Source: CALISC01 sp963545195
Lineage (GTDB): Bacteria; Bacillota_I; Bacilli_A; Acholeplasmatales; Acholeplasmataceae
Length of the DNA stretch: 53,313 bases
Direction: 5' to 3'
Assembly (NCBI GenBank): GCA_963545195.1
Contig: CAUUIA010000001.1
Span: forward strand, 1 to 53,313
Below, piece after piece: positions 24,434 through 32,470 of this stretch. The position numbers and the translations under genes are program-made. The notes under the pieces are model-generated. The model had not been told where the DNA came from. It did no database searches and was given only the letters and a program-made list of their open reading frames with translations. Within the stretch, counting starts at the first letter, position 1; each line of letters starts with the position of its first letter.

Positions 24434-24703
24434 ATGGCTAAAAAATCAAAAATTAATGCAAATAACAAAAAACTAGAAGTCTATCTACGCTATCAAGAAC
24501 GTGCTCGCGAACTGAAGGCTAACAAAGACTATTTAGCACTACAAAAATTGCCAAGAAACGCATCGCTTTGCCGTTATCGCAACCGTTGCCAAATTGACGG
24601 TCGTCCACACGGTTTCATTCGTAAATTTGGAATTTCTCGTAATAACTTTCGCAAAATGGCAGCAGCAGGACTGTTGCCTGGCGTAAAAAAAGCCAGCTGG
24701 TAG
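24434..24703 (+). CDS. rpsN: Ribosomal protein S14, zinc-free long form
   Basis: 89 residues from the chosen ATG, so the long form. It has RYRNRC in place of the two CxxC zinc pairs of the 61-residue form. FGISRNNFRKMAAAGLLPG ends the protein as in other long S14s. Bacilli usually have the short zinc form at this operon position and the long one elsewhere. RBS is weak (GAGGA 9 bases upstream). Confidence 0.94.
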   Translation: MAKKSKINANNKKLEVYLRYQERARELKANKDYLALQKLPRNASLCRYRNRCQIDGRPHGFIRKFGISRNNFRKMAAAGLLPGVKKASW

Positions 24704-24715
24704 AAGGAGGCATTT

Positions 24716-25111
24716 ATGGTATCAGATACAATTGCAGATATGTTAACTCGCATTCGTAATGCGAACAGACAACACAAATTAAGCGTAAATGTTCCACATT
24801 CTACTGAAAAAGAACGTATTTTAAAAGTCTTAAAATCAGAAGGTTTTATCGCTTCTTACGCTGTTTTTCAAGAAGGCGTGGCTAAAAACATGAACGTTGA
24901 ACTAAAATACTCAGAAGACAAGGAACTTGTAATTCACGGACTTCGCCGTGTCTCTAAACCAGGTCTAAGAGTATACTCAAGCAAAGAAGAACTACCTCGT
25001 GTCTTTAATGGACTTGGAATTGCCGTAATTTCAACCTCTAAAGGCATTATGTCAGACCGCCAAGCGAGAAAAGCAGGTCTAGGTGGCGAAGTTCTTTGCT
25101 ATGTGTGGTAG
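24716..25111 (+). CDS. rpsH: Ribosomal protein S8
   Basis: Central 30S assembly protein; in E. coli it represses the spc operon. DTIADMLTRIRNANR and STSKGIMSDRQARKAGLGGEVL are diagnostic. 131 residues. RBS AAGGAGG. Confidence 0.97.
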   Translation: MVSDTIADMLTRIRNANRQHKLSVNVPHSTEKERILKVLKSEGFIASYAVFQEGVAKNMNVELKYSEDKELVIHGLRRVSKPGLRVYSSKEELPRVFNGLGIAVISTSKGIMSDRQARKAGLGGEVLCYVW

Positions 25112-25125
25112 GAGGAAGAAAGTCT

Positions 25126-25665
25126 ATGTCTAGAATTGGAAATAAAACTATCTTAGTTCCGCAAGGCGTGACAGTTTCTGTCTCTCCTGAAAACTACACA
25201 GTAGTCAAAGGTCCACACGGTGAACTAAAGACTCAGTTTTCTCAAATCTTAAAGATTGTGCAAACTGACAACCAAATTCAAATTACTCGTCCAAACGACG
25301 AGAAGACCACTAAACAACTACACGGAACCACTAGAGCCTTGCTTGCCAATATGGTGCAAGGTGTACACCAACCTTTTCAAAAAGAACTTGACATTATTGG
25401 TGTTGGATATAAAGCAAACTCAGTTAACGGTAAGTTAAATCTTGCCCTTGGGTTTTCTCATCCCGTGGAAATTGAAGTGCCAAAAGGTTTAGTGTGCGAA
25501 ACTCCAAGTCCAGTTAAAATCATTATCAAAGGTATTGACAAGGAACTAGTTGGTGAGTTTGCAGCGCGCGTACGCCTACTTAAAAAACCAGAACCATATA
25601 AAGGAAAAGGTATCCGCTATACAGGTGAACACGTTCGCCAAAAAGCCGGAAAAACCGCTAAATAA
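25126..25665 (+). CDS. rplF: Ribosomal protein L6
   Basis: Near the factor-binding site. SRIGNKTILVPQGV at the start and the C-terminal PEPYKGKGIRYTGEHVRQK are typical. 179 residues. The chosen ATG follows TAGGAGGAAGAAAGTCT; an upstream frame start inside rpsH is rejected. Confidence 0.97.
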   Translation: MSRIGNKTILVPQGVTVSVSPENYTVVKGPHGELKTQFSQILKIVQTDNQIQITRPNDEKTTKQLHGTTRALLANMVQGVHQPFQKELDIIGVGYKANSVNGKLNLALGFSHPVEIEVPKGLVCETPSPVKIIIKGIDKELVGEFAARVRLLKKPEPYKGKGIRYTGEHVRQKAGKTAK

Positions 25666-25676
25666 GGAGGACGTCT

Positions 25677-26027
25677 ATGATTTTAAAAATTTCCAAAAAC
25701 GAATCTCGCTTGTCAAGACACGAACGTGTCAGAAAATCAGTTTCAGGTACTTCTCTTCGTCCTCGCCTATCTTTATACCGTTCAAATACCCATATCTATG
25801 TCCAAATTATTGACGACACAAAAGGCCATACCTTGGTTGCTGCCAACACCAAAGAACTAAAACTTGGCAAAAACTTAGCGGCAGCCGAAGCCCTTGGTAC
25901 AGCAATTGCCAAAAAAGCACTTAAAGCTAAAATCAAAGCAGTTGTTTTTGACCGCTCAGGTTATCTATACGCAGGTCGTGTTAAAGCCCTTGCCGAAGCC
26001 GCTAGAACTGCTGGACTTGAGTTTTAA
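25677..26027 (+). CDS. rplR: Ribosomal protein L18
   Basis: Carries 5S rRNA into the 50S subunit. RHERVRKSVSGTSLRPRLSL, NTHIYVQIID and FDRSGYLYAGRVKALAEAAR match. 116 residues. RBS AAGGAGG. Confidence 0.96.
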   Translation: MILKISKNESRLSRHERVRKSVSGTSLRPRLSLYRSNTHIYVQIIDDTKGHTLVAANTKELKLGKNLAAAEALGTAIAKKALKAKIKAVVFDRSGYLYAGRVKALAEAARTAGLEF

Positions 26028-26038
26028 AGGAGTAAATT

Positions 26039-26536
26039 ATGTACGATAAATTTGAAAAAGAAGAAAAAGAATTTGACGAAAAAGTCGTTCATATTGGCCG
26101 CGTTACTAAAGTCGTTAAAGGTGGACGTCGTTTCCGCTTCTCAGCGCTTGTAGTTGTTGGAAACCACAAAGGCAAAGTGGGTTTTGGAACAGGTAAAGCC
26201 AACGAAGTTCCAGACGCTATTAAAAAAGCGATTGAACAAGCTAAACAAAACCTAATTACTGTGCCAATTGTGAACAACACCATCCCTCACTACATTGAAG
26301 GAATTTACGGATCTGGACATGTAGTCCTTAGACCAGCCTCAGACGGTACCGGAATTGTTGCCGGTGGTGCGGTTCGTGCAGTGTGTGAACTAACCGGTGT
26401 TTCTAACATCTTGTCTAAATCTCTTGGTTCTCGCACACCTATTAACATGATTAGAGCAACTTTTGAAGGTTTTAAACTACTTAAAACTAAAGAAGAAATC
26501 GCTCGTCTACGTGGCGTGGAGGTAAAAAGCTTATGA
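26039..26536 (+). CDS. rpsE: Ribosomal protein S5
   Basis: mRNA entry and fidelity protein. KVVKGGRRFRFSALVVVG and GKVGFGTGKANEVPDAI are diagnostic. 165 residues. It ends on TGA, and that stop overlaps the rpmD start (ATGA), which supports TGA as a real stop in this genome. Confidence 0.97.
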   Translation: MYDKFEKEEKEFDEKVVHIGRVTKVVKGGRRFRFSALVVVGNHKGKVGFGTGKANEVPDAIKKAIEQAKQNLITVPIVNNTIPHYIEGIYGSGHVVLRPASDGTGIVAGGAVRAVCELTGVSNILSKSLGSRTPINMIRATFEGFKLLKTKEEIARLRGVEVKSL

Positions 26537-26712
26537 AACTAAAAGTTGTGCTAAGACGTTCTTTAATCGGACGTTTACCACGTCAAGTTAAAACTGCCGA
26601 AACTTTGGGCCTAAAGCGCATCAACGACGAAGCAGTTTTAGAAGACAACGCTGTAAACCAAGGCAAAATCAAAACTATTGCTCACTTGGTTGAAGTCAAG
26701 GAAGCGAAATAA
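26533..26712 (+). CDS. rpmD: Ribosomal protein L30
   Basis: Small 50S protein of 59 residues: MKLKVVLRRSLIGRL, then KTAETLGLKRINDEAV and a C-terminal TIAHLVEVKE, all typical. It starts inside the rpsE stop (ATGA), with GGAGG in the rpsE tail. Confidence 0.95.
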   Translation: MKLKVVLRRSLIGRLPRQVKTAETLGLKRINDEAVLEDNAVNQGKIKTIAHLVEVKEAK

Positions 26713-26726
26713 GGAGGCCTTTGTTT

Positions 26727-27158
26727 ATGCTTAACGAACTTAAAAACTTACGCCCACGTCCAGACAAGAAACGACTAGGCCGTGGAATTGGCTCTGGAAC
26801 CGGAAAAACCTCTGGTAAAGGCCACAAAGGTCAAAACGCGCGTTCTGGTGGCGGCACTCGCCCAGGCTTTGAAGGTGGACAACTTCCACTATTTCAACGT
26901 TTGCCAAAACGTGGTTTTCACTCACTTAACCAAACTAAAAATGCAATCGTTTCACTATCTGCTTTAAACTGCTTTGAGCCAGAAACTGTGGTTACAGTTG
27001 ACCTGCTTTTAGAAAAAGGTCTTATTTCTAAACCTTTTAAAGCAGTTAAAGTCCTAAACGGTGAGCTTACTCAAAAACTAACTTTAAAAGTTCACCAAAT
27101 CTCTAAATCTGCCTTAACTAAACTCCAAGAACTTGGCGGCACATTTGAGGCAATTTAA
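26727..27158 (+). CDS. rplO: Ribosomal protein L15
   Basis: 50S assembly protein. RLGRGIGSGTGKTSGKGHKG and GFEGGQLPLFQRLPKRGF are diagnostic. 143 residues. A TTG 6 bases upstream is in frame, but AAGGAGG (26711-26717) fits this ATG. Followed after 2 bases by secY. Confidence 0.96.
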   Translation: MLNELKNLRPRPDKKRLGRGIGSGTGKTSGKGHKGQNARSGGGTRPGFEGGQLPLFQRLPKRGFHSLNQTKNAIVSLSALNCFEPETVVTVDLLLEKGLISKPFKAVKVLNGELTQKLTLKVHQISKSALTKLQELGGTFEAI

Positions 27159-27160
27159 CA

Positions 27161-28459
27161 ATGAATAGAGTCAAAAGAATTTTATCCAATAAACAAATTC
27201 TGCAAAGATTTATCTTTACACTTGCTCTACTTTTAGCACTCAGAGTGATGTCTTTCATTCCGATGCCGCTTGTTAACGTAGACGCAATTCGCAACCTATT
27301 TGAAAATGGACTTGGATTCTTTGCGATTTTAAATAACTTTTCAGGAAGATCACTTGAACGCTTTTCTTTCCTGGCAATGGGAATCTCTCCCTATATTACG
27401 GCCTCTATCGTCACTCAACTTCTGCCAATGGTAGTGCCTACTTTCAAAGAATGGCAAGAACAAGGTGAAGAAGGTCGCTACAAAATTAACAAAATTAACC
27501 GAGTACTGGCAATTGCAATTGCTTTTGTCCAAGGTATTTCGCTTGTCCTTTCTTTCTCAGCGGGCCGCGGAACTCAGTTTTTCGTAGGGTTCTCTGGCAA
27601 CATCGGTATGGCGATGATCTACATAGGGCTAACTATTGCTGCTGGTACCGCGATTTGTATTTGGTTTGCCGATATGATTACCCAAAAAGGTATCGGAAAC
27701 GGCTCTTCAATGCTAATTACTGCCGGAATTATTATCTCAATTCCTTCAATGTTTAGCATGATGACCAAAAAATACATCACAGAAGCTACAAGCTGGACAC
27801 ACTACGTTAACTTCGTGGTAATTACTCTGCTTTATATAGCTATCATTCTAGGGGTAATATTCGTTGAAACCTCTAGCCGTAAAATCCCAATTCAACACGC
27901 CAACCGCCAAGCGCAATCAGACTCAAATATTCCAATTAAAGTCAACACTGGAAACGTGATGCCCGTGATTTTTGCCTCAACCTTGCTTGGTATCCCACAA
28001 ACTATTACCGGGTTTATCACTCAAAACTACTCATCTGGTGGCGGTTTTTGGGTTAACGAAATCTTTAACTTCCAAAGACCGATTGGCTACATTATCTATA
28101 TTCTGTTAATTATTGCTTTTTCGTTTTTCTACACCTTTATGCAGTTTGACCCTGAAAAAATTTCTGACAACTTATCTAAATCAAACGCCTATATCCCAGG
28201 AATTCGTCCAGGTGAAGACACTAAAGACTTTATTGCCAAGACTTTATTTAAAGTCAACGTGATTGGCACAATTTACTTAGTAATTATCTCTTCACTGCCA
28301 ATTTTAACCGCCGTAATTTTTGGCTTACAAGGTGCTGAGGCTTCAGCAATTACTCTAGGTGGTACATCACTACTAATCGTTGTTGGTGTGGCAATAGAAA
28401 CTACTAAACAAATTGAAACTGACGCTGAAAGCAATCAATATAGGGGGATTTTTGGTTAA
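27161..28459 (+). CDS. secY: Protein translocase channel SecY
   Basis: Core of the Sec channel that exports and inserts proteins, including the lipoproteins in this window. About ten membrane segments are visible. MGISPYITASIVTQLL and MFMQFDPEKIS-like parts (YTFMQFDPEKISDNLSKSNA), then IPGIRPGEDT in the C-terminal cytosolic loop, are SecY hallmarks. 432 residues, normal. Stop overlaps the adk start by one base. Confidence 0.97.
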   Translation: MNRVKRILSNKQILQRFIFTLALLLALRVMSFIPMPLVNVDAIRNLFENGLGFFAILNNFSGRSLERFSFLAMGISPYITASIVTQLLPMVVPTFKEWQEQGEEGRYKINKINRVLAIAIAFVQGISLVLSFSAGRGTQFFVGFSGNIGMAMIYIGLTIAAGTAICIWFADMITQKGIGNGSSMLITAGIIISIPSMFSMMTKKYITEATSWTHYVNFVVITLLYIAIILGVIFVETSSRKIPIQHANRQAQSDSNIPIKVNTGNVMPVIFASTLLGIPQTITGFITQNYSSGGGFWVNEIFNFQRPIGYIIYILLIIAFSFFYTFMQFDPEKISDNLSKSNAYIPGIRPGEDTKDFIAKTLFKVNVIGTIYLVIISSLPILTAVIFGLQGAEASAITLGGTSLLIVVGVAIETTKQIETDAESNQYRGIFG

Positions 28460-29103
28460 TGATAATTATTTTGATGGGACCTCCTGGTGGAGGTAAAGGC
28501 TCACAGGCCAAAGTCTTAAAAACTCACTACTCAATCCCCCACATTTCAACTGGGGATATGTTTAGAGAAAACATTAAAAACGAAACTGTACTTGGCAAGA
28601 AAGTCAAGGCTATATTAGCCGCTGGAGAACTAGTTCCAGATTCTTTAACCGACGAACTAGTCTTGGACCGTTTAAGTCAACCAGATGCTAAAGGTGGGTT
28701 TATCTTAGACGGATACCCTCGCAATCTTGCTCAAGCCGTTGAACTTGACCGCATCCTTGCTAAACTAGGATTTACAATTACTAAAGTTGTAAATATAGAT
28801 GCAAACGATGAACTAATTGTTTCGCGTTTAGCCGGTCGCCGAGTTTGTCCTAAATGTGGTGAGACTTACCACATTCCAAACATGCCACCACAAGTTGAAG
28901 GTAAATGCGACAAGTGCTCAGCTGAAATTGTGCAGCGAGCAGATGATCAAGAGTCAACAATCCGCGCAAGACTTTCGCTTTACCATGAAAACTCCAAGCC
29001 AATTGAACAGTTTTACAAAGACAAAGGTCTGTTTTGCACAGTTGATGGCAATGTTTCCATTGAACACACTAAAGCCCAAATTATTGAGGTTTTAGGTAAA
29101 TAG
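28459..29103 (+). CDS. adk: Adenylate kinase
   Basis: Converts ATP + AMP to 2 ADP. P-loop GPPGGGKGSQ (7-16), HISTGDMFR for AMP, GFILDGYPR, and a LID domain with four Cys (CPKC...CDKC, about 132-153) that bind zinc as in Gram-positive enzymes. 214 residues. Its place between secY and map is standard for Firmicutes. Confidence 0.97.
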   Translation: MIIILMGPPGGGKGSQAKVLKTHYSIPHISTGDMFRENIKNETVLGKKVKAILAAGELVPDSLTDELVLDRLSQPDAKGGFILDGYPRNLAQAVELDRILAKLGFTITKVVNIDANDELIVSRLAGRRVCPKCGETYHIPNMPPQVEGKCDKCSAEIVQRADDQESTIRARLSLYHENSKPIEQFYKDKGLFCTVDGNVSIEHTKAQIIEVLGK

Positions 29104-29105
29104 TT

Positions 29106-29858
29106 ATGATTACTATTAAAAACCCTGAACAACTTAGTAAAATGAAAGAATCCGGCAGGATTCTTTCAGAACTAAGAAAAGAACTAGAACAACACTTAAA
29201 ACCAGGTGTATCTACACTTAAACTAGATGAAGTTGCAGCTAAGTTTTTAGCTGATCGTGGTGTTGTTTCTTCTTTTTTAAACTACGAAGGCTACAAGCAC
29301 TCAATTTGCGCGAGTGTTAACGACTGCGTAGTTCACGGCATTCCTTCTAAAGATGTAGTTTTAAAAGATGGCGATATTATTTCGCTAGACTTAGGTGTCC
29401 TTAAAGACGGTTGGCACGCAGACTCTGCGTGGACCTATGAAATCGGCGAAGTCACACATGAAGTAAAAGACTTAGTTTTAAGAACTAAAGAAGCCTTGAT
29501 GCAAGGACTTTCTGTGGTAAAACCTGGTAACTTTATTACAGATATCGGCAAAGCCATTGAAAACTACTTAAAGCCGTTTAAATACGGCATAGTTCGTGAG
29601 TTTTGTGGCCACGGAATTGGTGAAAAACTACACGAAGATCCATACATTTTTCACTTCAACCAACACATGAAACACACCGAAATTAAAGAAGGCATGACAA
29701 TTTGCGTGGAACCTATGGTAAATCTTGGTTCACACAAAGTAAAAATTCAAAAAGACGGTTGGACAACTGTCACTAAAGACCACAAACCCGCTGCCCACTT
29801 TGAGTATACTGTCTACGTCTCTAAAGACGGATATGAGATACTCACTCCCAAAATTTAA
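29106..29858 (+). CDS. map: Methionine aminopeptidase, type I
   Basis: Removes the starting Met from new proteins. The two-metal site residues can be seen: His in SVNDCVVHGIP, two Asp in LDLGVLKDGWHADSAW, His in EFCGHGIG, and Glu in CVEPMV and HFEYTV. 250 residues. Starts 2 bases after adk. Confidence 0.97.
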   Translation: MITIKNPEQLSKMKESGRILSELRKELEQHLKPGVSTLKLDEVAAKFLADRGVVSSFLNYEGYKHSICASVNDCVVHGIPSKDVVLKDGDIISLDLGVLKDGWHADSAWTYEIGEVTHEVKDLVLRTKEALMQGLSVVKPGNFITDIGKAIENYLKPFKYGIVREFCGHGIGEKLHEDPYIFHFNQHMKHTEIKEGMTICVEPMVNLGSHKVKIQKDGWTTVTKDHKPAAHFEYTVYVSKDGYEILTPKI

Positions 29859-29875
29859 ATAAAAGGTACTAAACT

Positions 29876-30091
29876 ATGCGAAAAGAACAAATAGAAATTG
29901 ATGCTGTCATTGTTGAAGTACTACCTAGTGCTGTATTTTTATGCAAACTAGAAAGTGGACACGAGATTAAGGCCCGAGTATCTGGTAAAATCCGCATGAA
30001 CAACATACGCATTTTACCTGGCGATAAAGTAACTTTAGAATTATCACCATATGATTTAACTCAAGGCCGCATTATTTATCGCAAAAAATAA
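29876..30091 (+). CDS. infA: Translation initiation factor IF-1
   Basis: OB-fold protein that blocks the A site during initiation. HEIKARVSGKIRMNNIRILPGD is diagnostic. 71 residues. RBS weak (AAAGGTACTAAACT). Confidence 0.96.
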   Translation: MRKEQIEIDAVIVEVLPSAVFLCKLESGHEIKARVSGKIRMNNIRILPGDKVTLELSPYDLTQGRIIYRKK

Positions 30092-30100
30092 GGAGGACTT

Positions 30101-30214
30101 ATGAAAGTCAGATCATCAGTTAAGCCAATGTGCGATAGCTGCAAAGTTATTAAAAGAAAAGGTTATGTGCGTGTAATTTGCGAAAACCCACGCCATAAAC
30201 AAAGACAAGGATAG
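30101..30214 (+). CDS. rpmJ: Ribosomal protein L36
   Basis: 37 residues: MKVRSSVKPMCDSCKVIKRK, then VRVICENPRHKQRQG. The zinc ligands CxxC, Cys and His are present, so this is the zinc form. Strong RBS (AAGGAGG). Confidence 0.96.
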   Translation: MKVRSSVKPMCDSCKVIKRKGYVRVICENPRHKQRQG

Positions 30215-30225
30215 GAGATTAAAAT

Positions 30226-30591
30226 ATGGCCAGAATCGCTGGGGTAGATATCCCTTCAAACAAAAGAGTAGTAATTTCACTTACCTACATTTACGGTATT
30301 GGGGTTAAACTTGCTCAAAAAATTCTTCAAGACGCCGGAATCTCTGAAGACGTGCGTGTTAAAGATTTAAACGACGACGATCTTTCAAAAATCCGCAAAG
30401 AAGTCACAAAATACACAGTTGAAGGTGACCTTCGTCGCGATGTTAACCTAAACATTAAACGTTTAATGGAAATTGGTTCATATCGTGGTATTCGTCACCG
30501 TAAACAACTGCCAGTGCGTGGACAAAACACTAGAAACAACGCCCGCACTCGCAAAGGCAAAGCAAAAGCGATTGCCAACAAAAAGAAATAG
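30226..30591 (+). CDS. rpsM: Ribosomal protein S13
   Basis: 30S head protein in bridges B1a/B1b. ARIAGVDIPSNKRV at the start and RHRKQLPVRGQNTRNNARTR at the end are typical. 121 residues. RBS TAGGAG. Confidence 0.97.
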   Translation: MARIAGVDIPSNKRVVISLTYIYGIGVKLAQKILQDAGISEDVRVKDLNDDDLSKIRKEVTKYTVEGDLRRDVNLNIKRLMEIGSYRGIRHRKQLPVRGQNTRNNARTRKGKAKAIANKKK

Positions 30592-30604
30592 GGAGGAATG
30601 AACA

Positions 30605-30991
30605 ATGGCTAAAAAAGTAAGCACACGTCGCAAAGCACGTAAAAACATACCTCTTGGCAAAGCATACATTCACACAACTTTCAACAACACAATTGTAACA
30701 ATCACTGACCTTGATGGCAACGCCATCGCTTGGTCTTCAGCCGGAGCACAAGGCTTTAAAGGTACTCGTAAATCAACAGCCTTTGCTGCTCAAATCACCG
30801 CAGAAGCTGCTGCTAAAGCTGCTATGGAAAACGGCATGATTAAGGTAGAAGTTTCTGTTAAAGGACCTGGACCAGGCCGTGAGTCTGCTATTCGTTCACT
30901 GCAAGTTGCTGGTCTTGAAATTGTTTCAATTGAAGACAACACACCAGTTCCACACAATGGTTGCCGCCCACCTAAGCGTCCACGTGGCTAG
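30605..30991 (+). CDS. rpsK: Ribosomal protein S11
   Basis: 30S platform protein. AYIHTTFNNTIVTITD and the C-terminal DNTPVPHNGCRPPKRPR are diagnostic. 128 residues. RBS GGGAGG. Confidence 0.97.
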   Translation: MAKKVSTRRKARKNIPLGKAYIHTTFNNTIVTITDLDGNAIAWSSAGAQGFKGTRKSTAFAAQITAEAAAKAAMENGMIKVEVSVKGPGPGRESAIRSLQVAGLEIVSIEDNTPVPHNGCRPPKRPRG

Positions 30992-30999
30992 GAGGAAGT

Positions 31000-32010
31000 A
31001 TGCGTAATTTAAAATTTGAAAGACCAAACGCAATTTCCGTAATTTCTGCAGACAAAACTACTGCTAAATTTTCAATTAAACCCCTAGACCGTGGATATGG
31101 TATCACAATCGGCAACGCTCTTCGACGCGTTCTGCTTGCCTCAATTCCGGGAGCAGCTTTGATTAACGTAGAAATTAAAGGTGTGCCGCATGAGTTTTCA
31201 ACAATCCCTGGCGTTAAAGAGGGAGTTGTAGAAATCGTTTTAAACTTAAAAGACGCAATTTTTCGCCTAGATTCAGTTGAACCTGGTTTCCGCGCAGAAG
31301 TTTCTTTGAACGACGTTGACAAAGAAATCATTACACTTGGTGACTTACAAGTGCCAGCTGGTGTTGAAGTTGTCAATCCAGATCACGTAATTTGTCATTT
31401 AAATAAAGGAACCAGCATCTCACTTACCGCAACTTTGGCAACTGGTGCTGGCTACGTTACTCAAAACGACAACAAAGCATATCTTGACCACATTGGCCAA
31501 ATTGCGCTAGACTCAATTTTTACCCCAGTTAAACGCGTTAACTTTAACGTTGAAAAACTACAAGGCGGGTATGACGAGTTAATTTTAGAAGTTGAAACTA
31601 ACGGCGCAATTGACGCTAAAGACGCAGTTTCTGAAGCTGCTTCTATGCTAAGTGAGTTATTTGGCGCGGTTCGCCAAATTTCTGAAAATGCAGAACAATT
31701 CCAAGACTACATCGCAGAAGAAGCCGAAACTACTGCACAAGCAGTTGACAAAAACCTAGCAATTGACAGACTAGATTTATCTGTTCGTCTATACAACGCG
31801 CTTTCTCGCGAAGGCATCAAAACAATTGACCAACTACTTGACATGACAGACCAAGAAATTAAAAGCATTCGCAACCTTGGTCAAAACTCATTCATTGAAC
31901 TGCAAAATAAATTGGCTGAGTTTAAAGACAGCACAATTACTAAAAAAACAGTTGATGATGACGATGCTTTAATTAAAGAAATTTTTGACGATATTGAGGA
32001 GGGACTATAA
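31000..32010 (+). CDS. rpoA: RNA polymerase alpha subunit
   Basis: N-terminal domain with LDRGYGITIGNALRRVLLASIPG (dimer and beta contacts) and C-terminal domain (about 250-310) with LSVRLYNALSREGIKTIDQL and the following helix-hairpin region that binds UP elements and activators. 336 residues. RBS TAGGAGG. Confidence 0.97.
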   Translation: MRNLKFERPNAISVISADKTTAKFSIKPLDRGYGITIGNALRRVLLASIPGAALINVEIKGVPHEFSTIPGVKEGVVEIVLNLKDAIFRLDSVEPGFRAEVSLNDVDKEIITLGDLQVPAGVEVVNPDHVICHLNKGTSISLTATLATGAGYVTQNDNKAYLDHIGQIALDSIFTPVKRVNFNVEKLQGGYDELILEVETNGAIDAKDAVSEAASMLSELFGAVRQISENAEQFQDYIAEEAETTAQAVDKNLAIDRLDLSVRLYNALSREGIKTIDQLLDMTDQEIKSIRNLGQNSFIELQNKLAEFKDSTITKKTVDDDDALIKEIFDDIEEGL

Positions 32011-32012
32011 TA

Positions 32013-32369
32013 ATGAGATCAAAACTATCTAGAAACTCAGCTGCCCTAAGAGCAGTACTTAGAGACTTAGCGACAGCACTAATCGTTAAAGAAAGAATTA
32101 TTACTACTCACTCTAAGGCCAAAGAAACTCAAAAAATGGTAGAAAAACTAATTACTATTGGCAAAAAAGGCGATATCAATGCTCGCCGTTTAGCTAGAAC
32201 TTACCTTAGAGATGTTGAGACTGACACTAAAGGCGAAACAGTTTTAACTAAACTATTTCAAACTGTGGCTCCACGTTTTAAAGACAGAAACGGTGGCTAC
32301 ACAAGAATAATTAAAACAGTTGGCCGTAAAGGCGACAACGCCCCAATGTCAATTCTTGAGTTTGTATAA
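32013..32369 (+). CDS. rplQ: Ribosomal protein L17
   Basis: Last gene of the superoperon. MRSKLSRNSAALRAVLRDLA and the VLTKLFQTVAPRFKDRNGGYTRI region are typical. 118 residues. Starts 2 bases after the rpoA stop, with GAGG in the rpoA tail. A terminator follows. Confidence 0.97.
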   Translation: MRSKLSRNSAALRAVLRDLATALIVKERIITTHSKAKETQKMVEKLITIGKKGDINARRLARTYLRDVETDTKGETVLTKLFQTVAPRFKDRNGGYTRIIKTVGRKGDNAPMSILEFV

Positions 32370-32405
32370 GGACTTTATTAAAACAATTTAATCGCAAATA
32401 CAATT

Positions 32406-32444
32406 GAGAACCACACTTTATTAAACAAAGTGTAGTTCTCTTTT
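32406..32444 (+). terminator. Terminator of the S10-spc-alpha operon
   Basis: A 14-bp stem (GAGAACCACACTTT / AAAGTGTAGTTCTC) with one C-A mismatch, followed by TTTT. Confidence 0.9.
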
Positions 32445-32470
32445 GCACTTATTTTAGGAGAAATTTATTT

